Assembly: GCA_944386565.1 (NCBI GenBank)
Contig: CALXBO010000017.1
Span: forward strand, 1 to 41,361
Source: an uncultured Ruthenibacterium sp.
GTDB taxonomy: Bacteria; Bacillota; Clostridia; Oscillospirales; Ruminococcaceae
DNA length: 41,361 nt
Direction: 5' to 3'
Part shown: piece after piece, positions 26,601 through 33,665 of the stretch
How positions within the stretch are numbered: position 1 is the first letter of the stretch
How the letters are laid out: each line of letters starts with the position of its first letter
The notes under the pieces: generated by a model
Told to the model about the DNA's origin: nothing
The model's database searches: none
The model's input: the letters and a program-made list of their open reading frames with translations, nothing else
Program-made: the position numbers and the translations under genes

Positions 26601-27418
26601 GTGCCGACGCCTTTCGCCGTAACGTTGCCCGTGGCGGAATCCACTTCAACAAATTCTCCGCCTTCCGTCACCGACCACACGACCGTGCCCGCCGCAGCAT
26701 CGGGATTCAGCACAGCCGTCAGCTGCTGCGAATCGCCGTACGCCAGTGAAAGCGTATCGTTCGGAATGGCGATACTCTCCACATCGGCGAGGACCGTGAT
26801 GACACACGAGGCAGATTTGCCCGTGGCGGCGTTCGTCGCGGTGACGGTCGCCGTGCCGACTTTCACGGCCGTGACGGTACCGTCTGCCACCGTGACCGCA
26901 TCGCCCTCCGACACCGTCCACGTGATCTCGGGGTCATCCGCGTCCGCGGGCGTGACCGTCGCGTTCAGCCGGATCTCCTTCGAGCCCTCCACATTCGTGT
27001 ACAGCGTGTAGGAATCCTGGTCCAGCGTCACTTCCGTGACGGGATTGTTCACCGTGACGGCGCACGCGTTCGACACGACGTCTGAGCCGTCCGTGGCCTT
27101 CGCCGTGATGACAGCCGTTCCCTTTGCGACCGCCGTCACCTCGCCCGTGGCGGGGTCCACCGAGGCCACACCGGGCTGCGTGCTCGACCACTCCAGTGCC
27201 GGATTGTCCGCGTCCTGCGGCTCGACCGTCGCTGCGAGCGCCGACTTCTCGCCGACGTTCAGCGTCAGCTGAGTCTGCGTCAGTTCGATCTTTGTGACAG
27301 CACCGGCCGCGTACACGTCTGTGTTGACCACAGCTGGCAGCGGAAACACGTTGCAGCACAGGGCCAGCGCGCAAAGCAACGCTGCGGCTCTGTGCAGAAT
27401 CGACCGTTTTTTCCTCAT
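20696..27418 (-). CDS. Giant Ig-like repeat surface protein
   Basis: A 2240-residue exported protein. A signal peptide (KKRSILHRAAALLCALALCC) ends near residue 40. Three BIG2-like domains follow (about 42-310), one or two YDG/MBG-like domains (NPNYTLS), then a long series of Ig-like modules opening with DTTAP or DKTAP and containing repeated blocks such as FDNNDVRNGRYF and YDNNDVKNDRYF. A C-terminal membrane helix (PLVIGTVVLVAAVAAVAVIL) and a lysine-rich tail anchor it; there is no LPxTG sortase motif. It likely extends far from the cell and may serve as an adhesin or wall-spanning stalk. It is in line with the kinase/phosphatase genes, 37 bases downstream of the 140-residue protein. Confidence 0.85.
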   Translation of the reverse strand: MRKKRSILHRAAALLCALALCCNVFPLPAVVNTDVYAAGAVTKIELTQTQLTLNVGEKSALAATVEPQDADNPALEWSSTQPGVASVDPATGEVTAVAKGTAVITAKATDGSDVVSNACAVTVNNPVTEVTLDQDSYTLYTNVEGSKEIRLNATVTPADADDPEITWTVSEGDAVTVADGTVTAVKVGTATVTATNAATGKSASCVITVLADVESIAIPNDTLSLAYGDSQQLTAVLNPDAAAGTVVWSVTEGGEFVEVDSATGNVTAKGVGTATVQAQVQGLAESFSDTCTVTVSPRAVTVSSIAFAPKTYDNTTSVDVSSASVTFANTAFGDALTLSGVTYTAASKDAGTQTVAVSGTPSVGNPNYTLSQDAAALTALNGTVEIVPRPVNISFDAAGEPSLKKVSDGTTDLPPVFYPEGLEWTTDALEGDGTFGIAAIDARGWEYESALPGSHSLAGVDAADFTLSGNNYTVASASVTNAVIAPAAAQTAELTLTDGSTSLTLADGVTAEFAAPQNGWYRPDHTLALMGAEFFFADASGAEVSVVPVTGAEQTLETYILHKTAAGDVVYGPVVLTYSYDSAAPVLGDIELTGDLSPAGSGDQVTADTETTISVTAKDEDSGVDTALVALSADANPQNVPEAIWAESVTLTQGDTGYVHYKLTDKAGNVSYGTLSAKVIADVTAPTGSVTQSTLELVVQVSDETGGSGLRSVRVTLYDGKTPVEYAVLEEQTELGGAKEYKKLFDLSGYAGYELSVLVEAYDERGNAIFLDQLGKTYSDVEDFLASRTDSNVFEGTNAPAAELTFGEGFTWGACAYDAAQAVAAGDGALSVSAAFREMPAGGLTVTVNGVPTQIAPAGYDAAGHTYLYDFSDELTAGGAQTVGFALDGGAPLALTADVGESLNIVSGQTVSFLLQTKEPAAELSVDNTVLGADKIYFRAAEKTLTVRVTGEILAAMSGVESYITVTVNGEVQTVSDWTLAGNTWTGTVALGAEAEYAVSVSAVPALGGEAAKLAEGVAVLDNTAPAVSVEYGEETLADGDTYYYALDYTNGGAPTDLTAALTVTEVNFDADAATAAVRMTKDGEAFTGYTLSGWTDNGDGTHTATLTVKALGDYAADGAYQLTAEPFEDLAGNESAAYADARSSVIDTYEPAAVFSVSAPGNSYENDGDYFNKAFTASFTVTNDPERGASYVANYAAGLDGEQSELTGWTVSEDAVTGITVYSFPVDPAAAADGVYTFELSGVTNSGNRIVITKGENTSENDPAADTDGVYASGRKVLDTVAPVAALTPDFGGADNTAAQDSRFYLNAALGLTLEVAETNFDAESMTVEFGADTQAEDYAAGTVSDWTELAAEDQTYTAASGGDGLYALRLSGTDKAGNGVIVDAESMEAYFVPEAEYQTYFFAVDTAAPALAFTFGDFYAAAIDAQGNYTVSKNEPYQSITSATASFLGSDCSPYTIHYEFVSTLEGQQTVPSDTAEGDRVLTVNGQQVISLKSLTITDRAGNSVSMAQPTNNFYFDVEAPSTDELDPLVQLVSTVSAAGRGPAGNPLYDKTVTVEARISDPNRVIASSGLRDVTYRVTINGQDATGLVQAASGAGAVQAGIVTYPREDGKLVYEDTIVFTFNAASFNYNDVKIEVYAADNADNAGGTQSYAFGIDTTAPSIRVTYDNNDVKNDRYFKADRTATVVVTERNFDPSQTVISTQVTPGAWTYQAGDSANGDDDTWTCTVSYTADGDYTFGVSARDLAGHDAGKPDYGDSAAPTDFVLDKTAPVITVTFDNNDVRNGRYFNAGRTATVRIDEHNFNAPDAQVETTAAVAEGSVAAPGASGWASGGDVNTATVPFAADGDYTMRVNYTDLAGNAAQEVTVAMFTVDTTAPTLEFSGVADRSANRGDVAPVITYHDINYDTNGTSVSITGYKNTDGRNLTGTRSEDAFGGSFVCANIEAVPGNDDVYRCVGTVTDLAGNVTQGEIMFSVNRFGSNYILSDDTQALVDSRYAAAARTLNVTEINVDTLEFSEISYTLNGQTVTLTEGADYEVAASGGAGTWKQYDYTIRAENFSEEGVYDVTIYSEDAAGNINTNVTSSVEEYAKTLSFVVDKTAPSVIITGVEEASYNANERTVVVNYDENYAMAGLTITNGDRTVIYDAEQLEAMSGSVEFVAQASASRQTIVVTAVDRAGNESSAESARFLLTTNPFIRFINNTPLVIGTVVLVAAVAAVAVILAKRRATGKEKPKAAPRV

Positions 27419-27455
27419 CGTTTTCACTCTCCGTTTGATGCGTTGAAACTCTGAA

Positions 27456-27878
27456 TCATCCCTGCGCGGAGCGCGGGATGCGCTCCTGCGTGTGGACGAG
27501 AATAACCTTTTTCCGTACGGAAATGCCCGCGAAGCCCTCTGCGGGCCCGGCGGCCGCAGGCGGCGCCTGTCTCGGCGCAGGCGCGTCGGGAACGGGCTGC
27601 CGGAGCGGCTCTGTCGCCGCCATGGGCCCGGTCTCCACGGTGAGGCCTCCGCTTGTGGCATATTCCAGCGGGTCTGTGAGCCGTCCGCTCAGCGCGTTCT
27701 GGCGCTGCAGGCGCTCCACCGTCTGCCGTTCGGCTTTCCCGCTCATCATGCGGTACACACCGCGGATATCCAGCCGGAAAAACATCACGACGGCCGCGGC
27801 GGCCGAAACCGCCGCCAGCACGGCGCACGTCCAGAATCCGGCGCGATACACCTCAATCAGTGTTTTGATTTCCTGCAC
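27456..27878 (-). CDS. Small single-pass membrane protein with Pro/Ala-rich tail
   Basis: A 140-residue protein with one membrane helix (about residues 17-34) followed by a charged helical part and a Pro/Ala-rich linker ending in a short basic beta-like segment (RKKVILVHT). The GTG start at 27878 is preceded by GGGAGG and lies 26 bases inside the end of the first kinase gene, so the two are translationally coupled. No family is recognised; it may be an adaptor between the kinase and the giant surface protein. Confidence 0.6.
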   Translation of the reverse strand: MQEIKTLIEVYRAGFWTCAVLAAVSAAAAVVMFFRLDIRGVYRMMSGKAERQTVERLQRQNALSGRLTDPLEYATSGGLTVETGPMAATEPLRQPVPDAPAPRQAPPAAAGPAEGFAGISVRKKVILVHTQERIPRSAQG

Positions 27879-29595
27879 TGCCCGTTCCTCCCGTCTGGAA
27901 TGCTGCGTCAATGATCGTGCGCGCGTCCAGCGAATTGCCGGGGCTGTCGATCTGCAAGCGGATGTCCTCGATCTGCTGCGCCACGTATTCGTTCTCCGGC
28001 GCAAGCGAATCGAGCGCGCCGGAGACCTTGTCGAGCTGGGCCGTCATTTCGGCGCGGGTGACGCCGCAGCTCTTGAACGACACCGCGTTTTTGCGCAGCT
28101 GGTAGACAAGCTCGCCGTACAGCGCGGCGGCGTAGCGCGTGCCGCCGGTCTTTGCGACGACGTCGCCGTCGGTCATCGCGACGAGTTCGTCCCACAGCGC
28201 ACGGTAGTCGTAGGAGCCGTTGAGGTAGATGCTCTTGTCGGAGCCGCTGCTCTCGTCGTATTTGCCGATCGTGGTGAGACCGGCCGCCAGCGTTCGCTCC
28301 TGCTCCGAGAGATAGCTGCTGTCCAGGATCTGCTCGAACCAGTTCGCCGCGCGGGCGCGGCGGTCCGTTCCCTCATAGAAGAAGTAGTAGTCGGTCGCCA
28401 TGCGGTAGATGAACTGCGTCCAGCTCTCGCGGTCGGCTGCGGCCAGGCGGTCCAGATTCGTGCGGGTGCCGCCGTCCGTGTTCAGAATGCAGCCGCGCAG
28501 CGCCGTGTTCTCTTCGCTTGTAAACACAACGTCGTTGTCAATGGTCTCGAGCAGAAGCTCGTACGCCTCCGGGCGGCCCGGAGCCAGATCCATTGCGCTG
28601 CGGTAGCATCCGGCGGCCTCCTCGAACGTGTTCGCCGAGCGCGCCTGCGCCAGGAACGCTTCGTAGCTCCGCGCGGTCTCGCTGTGCTCGGCAAACGAAA
28701 ATCCGGCCATTCCCGCGAGACTCAGCACCGTGACGGCACAGGAGGCGACAAAGGCACCCCACTTCAGGCGTCTCGAACGGATGGCCGCGTTGTCGAGGTC
28801 ATGAACATGTTCCAGCGCGTACATCAGTTCCGCGCAGTTCTGATAGCGGTCCTGCGGCTCGGGCTGACAGCATTTCTGGATGATTTTCTCAATGCCGCTC
28901 TGCGCCAGACCAGGGAGCCAGCGCGAGACCGGCGGGATGACGGAATTCGTTTCCAGCGGGCTGTGGCCCGTGATGAGGTGGTACAGCGTGACGCCCAGAC
29001 AGTAGATGTCCGTGCGCGCGTCGGTCTGTCCGCGCCCGCCGAACTGCTCGGGCGCGGCGTAGCCCCGCGTGCCGAGGCACGCCGTATCTTCCAGATTGTG
29101 GAGCTTGTATTCGCGCGCCGTGCCGAAATCGGTCAAAACCACGTTGCCGTCCGGCTGGAGCATGACGTTGGCGGGCTTCATGTCGCGGTAGATGATGGGC
29201 GGAGTGCGGCTGTGCAGGTACCCCAGCACGTCGCACAGCTGCATCCCCCAGCGCACGACCTTCTCCACCGGCTGCGCGCCGTGCTTGTTCAATAGTTTCT
29301 GAAGGCTGCGGCCCTCGATGTAATCCATCACGATCAGGAAGCAGTCCTCACTCTCCAGCACGTCGACGATGCTGACGATGTGCGGATGCTTGAGCTTCTT
29401 GAGGATGTCCGTCTCCGCGATGAGGCCCTGGCGCGTCGTCTCAAAATCCGTAGAGCCGTCCTTGCGCACTTCCTTGATGGCCCAGGTTTTGTTTGCGCGC
29501 TCGTTGAGCGCCAGATACACAACGCTCATGCCGCCGCGGCCCACTTCGCTGAGGATCTTGTATTTTCCGTCGATGACGGAACCGATCTGAAGCAA
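27853..29595 (-). CDS. Transmembrane Ser/Thr protein kinase (PknB-like)
   Basis: A 580-residue kinase with all catalytic motifs intact: GRGGMSVV, Lys41, Glu61, YRDMKPAN (Asp138, Lys140, Asn143), DFG at 156-158, and an activation loop with TACLGTRGYAAPE holding Thr171 and Thr176 for autophosphorylation. A membrane helix (about 280-300) leads to an extracytoplasmic helical part; there are no PASTA repeats. The TTG start at 29595 has AGGAG eight bases upstream. The PP2C gene lies 20 bases upstream, giving a kinase-phosphatase pair. Likely substrates are the Thr-rich motifs and FHA partners encoded alongside. Confidence 0.92.
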   Translation of the reverse strand: MLQIGSVIDGKYKILSEVGRGGMSVVYLALNERANKTWAIKEVRKDGSTDFETTRQGLIAETDILKKLKHPHIVSIVDVLESEDCFLIVMDYIEGRSLQKLLNKHGAQPVEKVVRWGMQLCDVLGYLHSRTPPIIYRDMKPANVMLQPDGNVVLTDFGTAREYKLHNLEDTACLGTRGYAAPEQFGGRGQTDARTDIYCLGVTLYHLITGHSPLETNSVIPPVSRWLPGLAQSGIEKIIQKCCQPEPQDRYQNCAELMYALEHVHDLDNAAIRSRRLKWGAFVASCAVTVLSLAGMAGFSFAEHSETARSYEAFLAQARSANTFEEAAGCYRSAMDLAPGRPEAYELLLETIDNDVVFTSEENTALRGCILNTDGGTRTNLDRLAAADRESWTQFIYRMATDYYFFYEGTDRRARAANWFEQILDSSYLSEQERTLAAGLTTIGKYDESSGSDKSIYLNGSYDYRALWDELVAMTDGDVVAKTGGTRYAAALYGELVYQLRKNAVSFKSCGVTRAEMTAQLDKVSGALDSLAPENEYVAQQIEDIRLQIDSPGNSLDARTIIDAAFQTGGTGSAGNQNTD

Positions 29596-29615
29596 AACGC
29601 TCTCTCCTTCCCGGT

Positions 29616-30377
29616 TCAGGACGCACGCACAAGGACGGCGGTGATGTTATCGGTTTCACCGCGGCGCTTGTTTTCTTCGGTCAGCGCACGCAGCGCGGTC
29701 TCCATCGCGGTTTCATCCGGAGCGGATGAAACGGCGGCGTAGATCTCCGCCGGCGACAAGACGTGCCGGAACCCGTCGCAGCACAGCAGAAATCCCTGTC
29801 CGGGATTCAGCTGTCCCATACAGAATTCGGGTTCCACGGGAGCCCCCGCCCCCACGCACTGAAGCAGCACACTGCGCTGCGGGTCGACGAGCGCCTGCTC
29901 CGGCGTCATGCGCCCGGCATCCACTTCCTGCTGCACGTAGGTCTGGTCGTGCGTGAGCTGGTACAGCGCGTCGGACACCAGATACGCGCGCGAGTCGCCC
30001 ACGTTCATGATGTAGAAGTTTCCGCCCGCCACGAGCAGCACCACGGCCGTCGTGCCGAGCTGTACGTTGTTGTGCATCCCGTAGTCGGCAATGCGCCGGT
30101 TGGTGCGGTCGATCATGTTCAGCCAGTCCTCGTGGAGCGCTGCCGGTTCAAACTCTTTTGCCAGAAGTTCCGGAAGCCGCGTCTCAAACCACGCTTCCAG
30201 CGCATATACCATTTCCGCGCTTGCCACTTCGCCCTTGGCCAGCCCTCCCATTCCGTCGCACACGGCGGCGAACAGCACCCGGCCGCTCCCGATGTCTGCA
30301 CACTCCAGAATGACGGAGTCCTGATTGGTCTTTTTGCGGATGCCGACGTCCGTGTGCACCGCTGTCAGAAAATCCAT
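29616..30377 (-). CDS. PP2C-type protein phosphatase
   Basis: A 253-residue cytosolic Ser/Thr phosphatase of the PPM/PP2C (PrpC/Stp) family. Metal-binding motifs are clear: NQDS (Asp20), VCDGMGG (Asp41), NVGDSRAYL in the middle and LCCDGF near residue 197. The length is typical. It sits between the FHA-protease and the PknB-like kinase and would reverse their phosphothreonine marks. No membrane segment. Confidence 0.93.
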   Translation of the reverse strand: MDFLTAVHTDVGIRKKTNQDSVILECADIGSGRVLFAAVCDGMGGLAKGEVASAEMVYALEAWFETRLPELLAKEFEPAALHEDWLNMIDRTNRRIADYGMHNNVQLGTTAVVLLVAGGNFYIMNVGDSRAYLVSDALYQLTHDQTYVQQEVDAGRMTPEQALVDPQRSVLLQCVGAGAPVEPEFCMGQLNPGQGFLLCCDGFRHVLSPAEIYAAVSSAPDETAMETALRALTEENKRRGETDNITAVLVRAS

Positions 30378-30458
30378 TGCGCTCGCTCCTGTTCAAAAGG
30401 CCCGGCGGGGACGGTCATTCATCTGGCCGCCGCCCGCCGGATTCCGTGTTGTGGGAGA

Positions 30459-32144
30459 TCAGTTTTTGTGGTAGATGAAGTCCTCGTCCGCCAGCGTGAT
30501 CTTGTCGCCGTCCTTCAGCTCCTGCGCGGCGCCGCTCACGGGAGTGCCGTTGAGATACGTGCCGTTCGTAGCTTTCAGATCCTCGAGATATGCCTTGCCC
30601 GCGCGGAACGTAATGCGCGCGTGCGTCCGGCTGATGGACGTGTTGTCCGAAATACAGTACGTCACCTTGCTGCGCTCTTTGCCGATGAGGAAATTGTCCT
30701 TGCTGATGCGGATGGTCTCGCCGCTGCGCGTGCGCAGCAGGCTGCCCATGTTCTGATTCTGGCTGAGAAGTGTGGTCTCACCCGCGCCCTGATTGAGCAG
30801 CGTCGTCTCGCCCGCGCCCTGATTGAGCAGCGTCGTCTCGCCCGCCTTGGGCGGAACATACGGCGGCTGCGTGGCGGAGGGCTGGAATTTGTCCACCGTC
30901 TGGAATCCGCCCGCTGAAGCAGGAGATTCCGGCGCGCGGCCCTGTGCGGGCACGGCGGGCTGGGCGTCGATCTTGTTTTTCTTGCCGCCGGCAACAACAA
31001 CGATCACAATCACAACGATCACCGCGACAAGAGCCACGATTCCCACGACGACAAACGTCATCGGGATACCGCCCTTCTCCTCGAGGGCCAGCTGGGCCTG
31101 TGCCAGAGCCTGCGCGGCCTGATCGACCTGCGCCTGCGTTGCAGCCAGGTCGGACTGCACGCTCTGCGCCTGCGCCAGCGCTTCCTCGAACGCGGCCGCG
31201 CCCGTCTCCTCATAACCGGACAGGTCGATCGCCTTGGCGGCGTCGATTGCGGCGTTCAGCGCGCTCTTGTCCGCCTCGGCGGGCACCGAGCTCGCTTCCG
31301 GCTGGGATTCTGCGCCGGACTCGGGTTCCGTAACGGGCGCTGTCTCTCCGGCCTTGGTGTATTCGATTCCCAGCGCGTCCAGCGTTTTGATCAGCTGGTC
31401 GATCGCAATGGCATAATAATAGTTGGCGTCCATGCCGTCGCCGGACGATCCCTTGATGATGCCGACCACTGCGCCGTTTTCATCCACCAGCGGGCCGCCG
31501 GACGCACCGCTGGTCGTCTTTCCGCTGTGCTGAACGAAATCCACACCGTTGACCGTATTCAGCTTATTGACCTGGCCGGCCGAAATCGTGACGTCCTCGC
31601 TGGTGTAGGTGTTGACGTCCTGAAGATACTCGGCCTCGCCGGGGAAGCCCAGCGCGTACACGCTCTCCGTGGGCACGACCGTGGAGCTCTCGCGCAGCGA
31701 CAGATAGTGGCGGTCGTACAGCTGCTGATTGTTGAGGCGGAGAATGGCGAAGTCCATCTCCGTGCTGGAATTCAGCACGGTCGCGGAGATCGCCACGTCG
31801 CGCAGAACGCTGATCTGCACGCTCATACGGTCCAGCGCGGTCTTGGCGTCCGTGCCGAATGCCAGCGCCGCCATTTCCAGCGTCGCATCATCCACGCTCA
31901 CCACATGTTCACAGGTGATGACCGTGCTGTCGTTGATGAGAAAACCCGTACCGGACTGCACGGGATGATAATTTCCCGTCTCGTCCTTGTACACGACTTT
32001 CACCTGCACGACGCCGCTCGTGTCATCCTGCACGGCTTCGTTCGCGGTTGCCGCAAAGGCGGTCGCCGCCAGTGCCGCCGTCACGCAAACCGCGACAGCC
32101 CCTGCGGCCAGACGCTTCACCCGGGCCAGAAATTTAGTTGCCAT
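30459..32144 (-). CDS. HtrA-like serine protease joined to cytosolic FHA domain
   Basis: A 561-residue protein with an N-terminal export helix (9-32), a trypsin-like protease domain with His80, Asp131 and Ser215 (TSGASGGP), then a FIVAR-like helical segment (about 291-355), a membrane helix (362-386) and a cytosolic tail. The tail has three copies of ETTLL ten residues apart (436-460) and a complete FHA domain (about 477-558; SRTHA, TNGTYLNG). No PDZ domain. The protease faces outside and the FHA inside, so it could carry a signal across the membrane. The ETT motifs resemble the sites that PknB-type kinases modify in GarA and OdhI. It is the promoter-proximal gene of the cargo; GGAGG precedes the ATG at 32144. 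Confidence 0.88.
   Translation of the reverse strand: MATKFLARVKRLAAGAVAVCVTAALAATAFAATANEAVQDDTSGVVQVKVVYKDETGNYHPVQSGTGFLINDSTVITCEHVVSVDDATLEMAALAFGTDAKTALDRMSVQISVLRDVAISATVLNSSTEMDFAILRLNNQQLYDRHYLSLRESSTVVPTESVYALGFPGEAEYLQDVNTYTSEDVTISAGQVNKLNTVNGVDFVQHSGKTTSGASGGPLVDENGAVVGIIKGSSGDGMDANYYYAIAIDQLIKTLDALGIEYTKAGETAPVTEPESGAESQPEASSVPAEADKSALNAAIDAAKAIDLSGYEETGAAAFEEALAQAQSVQSDLAATQAQVDQAAQALAQAQLALEEKGGIPMTFVVVGIVALVAVIVVIVIVVVAGGKKNKIDAQPAVPAQGRAPESPASAGGFQTVDKFQPSATQPPYVPPKAGETTLLNQGAGETTLLNQGAGETTLLSQNQNMGSLLRTRSGETIRISKDNFLIGKERSKVTYCISDNTSISRTHARITFRAGKAYLEDLKATNGTYLNGTPVSGAAQELKDGDKITLADEDFIYHKN
30781..30840. repeat. Two exact 30-bp tandem repeats encoding ETTLLNQGAG units
   Basis: Bases 30781-30810 and 30811-30840 are identical. 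They encode the ten-residue ETTLL unit of the FHA-protease; a third, diverged unit lies next to them. Copy number could change by slippage and so alter the number of candidate phosphothreonine sites. Confidence 0.85.
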
Positions 32145-32198
32145 GGATCGATTCCTCCCTTGTTGTGTCTGCCGAAGCCTCCCGGCTCCGGGATATTC

Positions 32199-32240
32199 AC
32201 AGAACGTTCCTATTTTTATCACAAAACAATCACGTTCTGT
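32199..32240. promoter_or_regulatory. Inverted repeat, candidate operator between divergent promoters
   Basis: ACAGAACGT (32199-32207) and ACGTTCTGT (32232-32240) are perfect inverted nine-base arms about three helical turns apart (33 bp centre to centre). One arm covers the start-point of the protease promoter, the other its -35 region and the upstream edge of the integrase-side promoter. The arm AACGTTCTG, read on the minus strand, matches most of the LytTR-box pattern, but the arrangement is inverted rather than direct. Confidence 0.5.
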
Positions 32241-32243
32241 CAG
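32215..32243 (-). promoter_or_regulatory. Promoter of the minus-strand cargo operon
   Basis: On the minus strand CTGACA (plus 32238-32243), 17 bases, then GATAAA (plus 32215-32220) forms a reasonable sigma-A promoter, with transcription starting near 32208 and a leader of about 64 bases to the protease ATG. It lies in an AT-rich pocket and is overlapped by the inverted repeat at 32199-32240. Confidence 0.55.
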
Positions 32244-32260
32244 ATCCGCTGTGATATAAT
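32232..32260 (+). promoter_or_regulatory. Possible promoter toward the integrase gene
   Basis: A perfect TATAAT at 32255-32260 on the plus strand faces the integrase; its -35 (ACGTTC at 32232-32237) is poor, which suggests an activated or weak promoter. The leader would be over 250 bases and would include the 28-bp repeat at 32283-32310. The rest of 32311-32520 is AT-rich with A tracts and no clear gene. Confidence 0.4.
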
Positions 32261-32282
32261 TTATAGCTAAATCACCGCATTC

Positions 32283-32310
32283 TTTCGCAGATTTTCTCAA
32301 TCTGTGAAAA
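32283..32310. repeat. 28-bp inverted repeat flanking the integrase gene, left copy
   Basis: These 28 bases are the exact reverse complement of 33666-33693. Each copy has an inner dyad, CAGATT-TTCTC-AATCTG, like a binding site for a dimer. They sit on both sides of the integrase gene. They could be arm-type sites of the recombinase or operators of an excision regulator. Confidence 0.85.
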
Positions 32311-32520
32311 AACGAAGCTGGCGAAAAGTGTCTGAAAAAAGAAAAAACAAATAAATTTTTTATATTTTATCACAAATTTCGACTGTTGTCCATTTTCGCA
32401 CTCAAAAAAAACGAAGAAAAAGCGGCTCTGCTTTAGCAAAAATGACAAAGAAAAGCCCGTCCGGCGCATGGCTCGCGAAAATTTGCGCCGTCCGGATCAC
32501 CGTCAGGAGGGAACTGTGGA

Positions 32521-33606
32521 ATGTCCAGAAAAGGAGAAAATATTTACAAGCGCCGGGATGGCCGCTGGGAAGGGCGGTACCGCCGGCCGGGGGCAGCGCG
32601 CTACGTCTCCGTTTACGGAAAGACATACCGCGAGGCCAGAGAAAAATTACAGGCCGCCAGCGCAGCACCGCAGCCTCCGGCTGAATCCGGCCGGGAGGAG
32701 CTGTTCGCGCAGTGCTGCGACCGATGGCTCGCCGCCGCGTCGGAGATGAAACCGTCGACAGTCGCGCGCTACCGCAGCGCCCTGAAGTGTCACGTCAAGC
32801 CTTTGCTGGGCGAAAAAACAGTCGGGTCGATCGGGGCGCGGCAGCTGGATGAATTCTGCGCGGCGCTGCAGCGTGCCGACAGCCCCCTCTCGCCGCGCAC
32901 CGTATCGGCCGTGTGCGCTCTGACGCTGCGCATCCTTCGATGGGCCTGCGCCGAGAAAGGCTATCCCGCACCGCAGTATGCCCCGCGCATCCAGCGCCGG
33001 CCCATACGGGAAACGCGCGTGCTCACGCGGGAAGAACAGTCGAGGCTGCTGCGCTTTTTGATGGATGACATGGACGACTGCCGGTTCGGCGTGCTGCTCG
33101 CACTGCTCAACGGGCTGCGGATCGGAGAGATCTGCGCGCTGCAGTGGGGGGATTTTTCCGACCGGGATGCGACACTCCGTGTGACCAAAACGATCCAGCG
33201 GCTGCCCTGCGGCGGAGCCTCGCGCACGAAGCTCGTGACGGGCACGCCCAAAACGGTCTCGTCCCTTCGCACCATCCCGCTCTCTGCCTTTTGCGTGGAA
33301 CTCATGCGCCGCCGGAGCCATCCCGCCCCGGGGGCGTATGTTCTGACGGGAACGGCGGCGCCGATGGACCCCCGCACGCTCCAGTACCGCCTGAGCGTAT
33401 ACGCGAAGTGCTGCGGGCTGGAAGGAGTGCATTTCCATACGCTGCGCCACACCTTTGCGACCCGCTGCATCGAATGCGGATTCGAGACGAAGAGCCTCAG
33501 CGAAGTGCTCGGCCATGCCAGCGTTCAGGTGACGCTGGACCGGTATGTCCACGCCTCGATGGAGTTCAAGCGCGACAATATGGAAAAGTTCGATCTGTGC
33601 CTGTAA
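32521..33606 (+). CDS. int: Tyrosine recombinase (integrase)
   Basis: A 361-residue site-specific recombinase of the ICE/phage integrase type. An N-terminal arm-binding AP2-like domain (about 5-45, with the alternating strands IYKRRDGRWEGRY) is followed by a SAM-like core-binding domain (about 60-145) and the catalytic domain, with Arg200 (NGLRIGE), a lysine near 244, His306 and Arg309 (HTLRH), His332 (LGHAS) and the nucleophile Tyr342. All catalytic residues are present, so it should be active. It is the only plus-strand gene of the element and lies about 240 bp from attR. GGAGG is about 12 bases before the ATG. No excisionase gene was recognised. Confidence 0.95.
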   Translation: MSRKGENIYKRRDGRWEGRYRRPGAARYVSVYGKTYREAREKLQAASAAPQPPAESGREELFAQCCDRWLAAASEMKPSTVARYRSALKCHVKPLLGEKTVGSIGARQLDEFCAALQRADSPLSPRTVSAVCALTLRILRWACAEKGYPAPQYAPRIQRRPIRETRVLTREEQSRLLRFLMDDMDDCRFGVLLALLNGLRIGEICALQWGDFSDRDATLRVTKTIQRLPCGGASRTKLVTGTPKTVSSLRTIPLSAFCVELMRRRSHPAPGAYVLTGTAAPMDPRTLQYRLSVYAKCCGLEGVHFHTLRHTFATRCIECGFETKSLSEVLGHASVQVTLDRYVHASMEFKRDNMEKFDLCL

Positions 33607-33665
33607 GCCGTCGCCCGTGCCGTCAGAAAACAACAAAATAGCGAAGTTGCGATGAAATTTTGACC

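Noticed and set aside
20696..27418. LPxTG sortase anchor on the giant protein
   Set aside because: The C-terminus has a membrane helix and basic tail, but the residues before it (NPFIRFINNTP) do not form a sortase motif.
30781..30840. CRISPR-like short array
   Set aside because: The two units are directly adjacent without spacers and are in frame inside a protein-coding gene.
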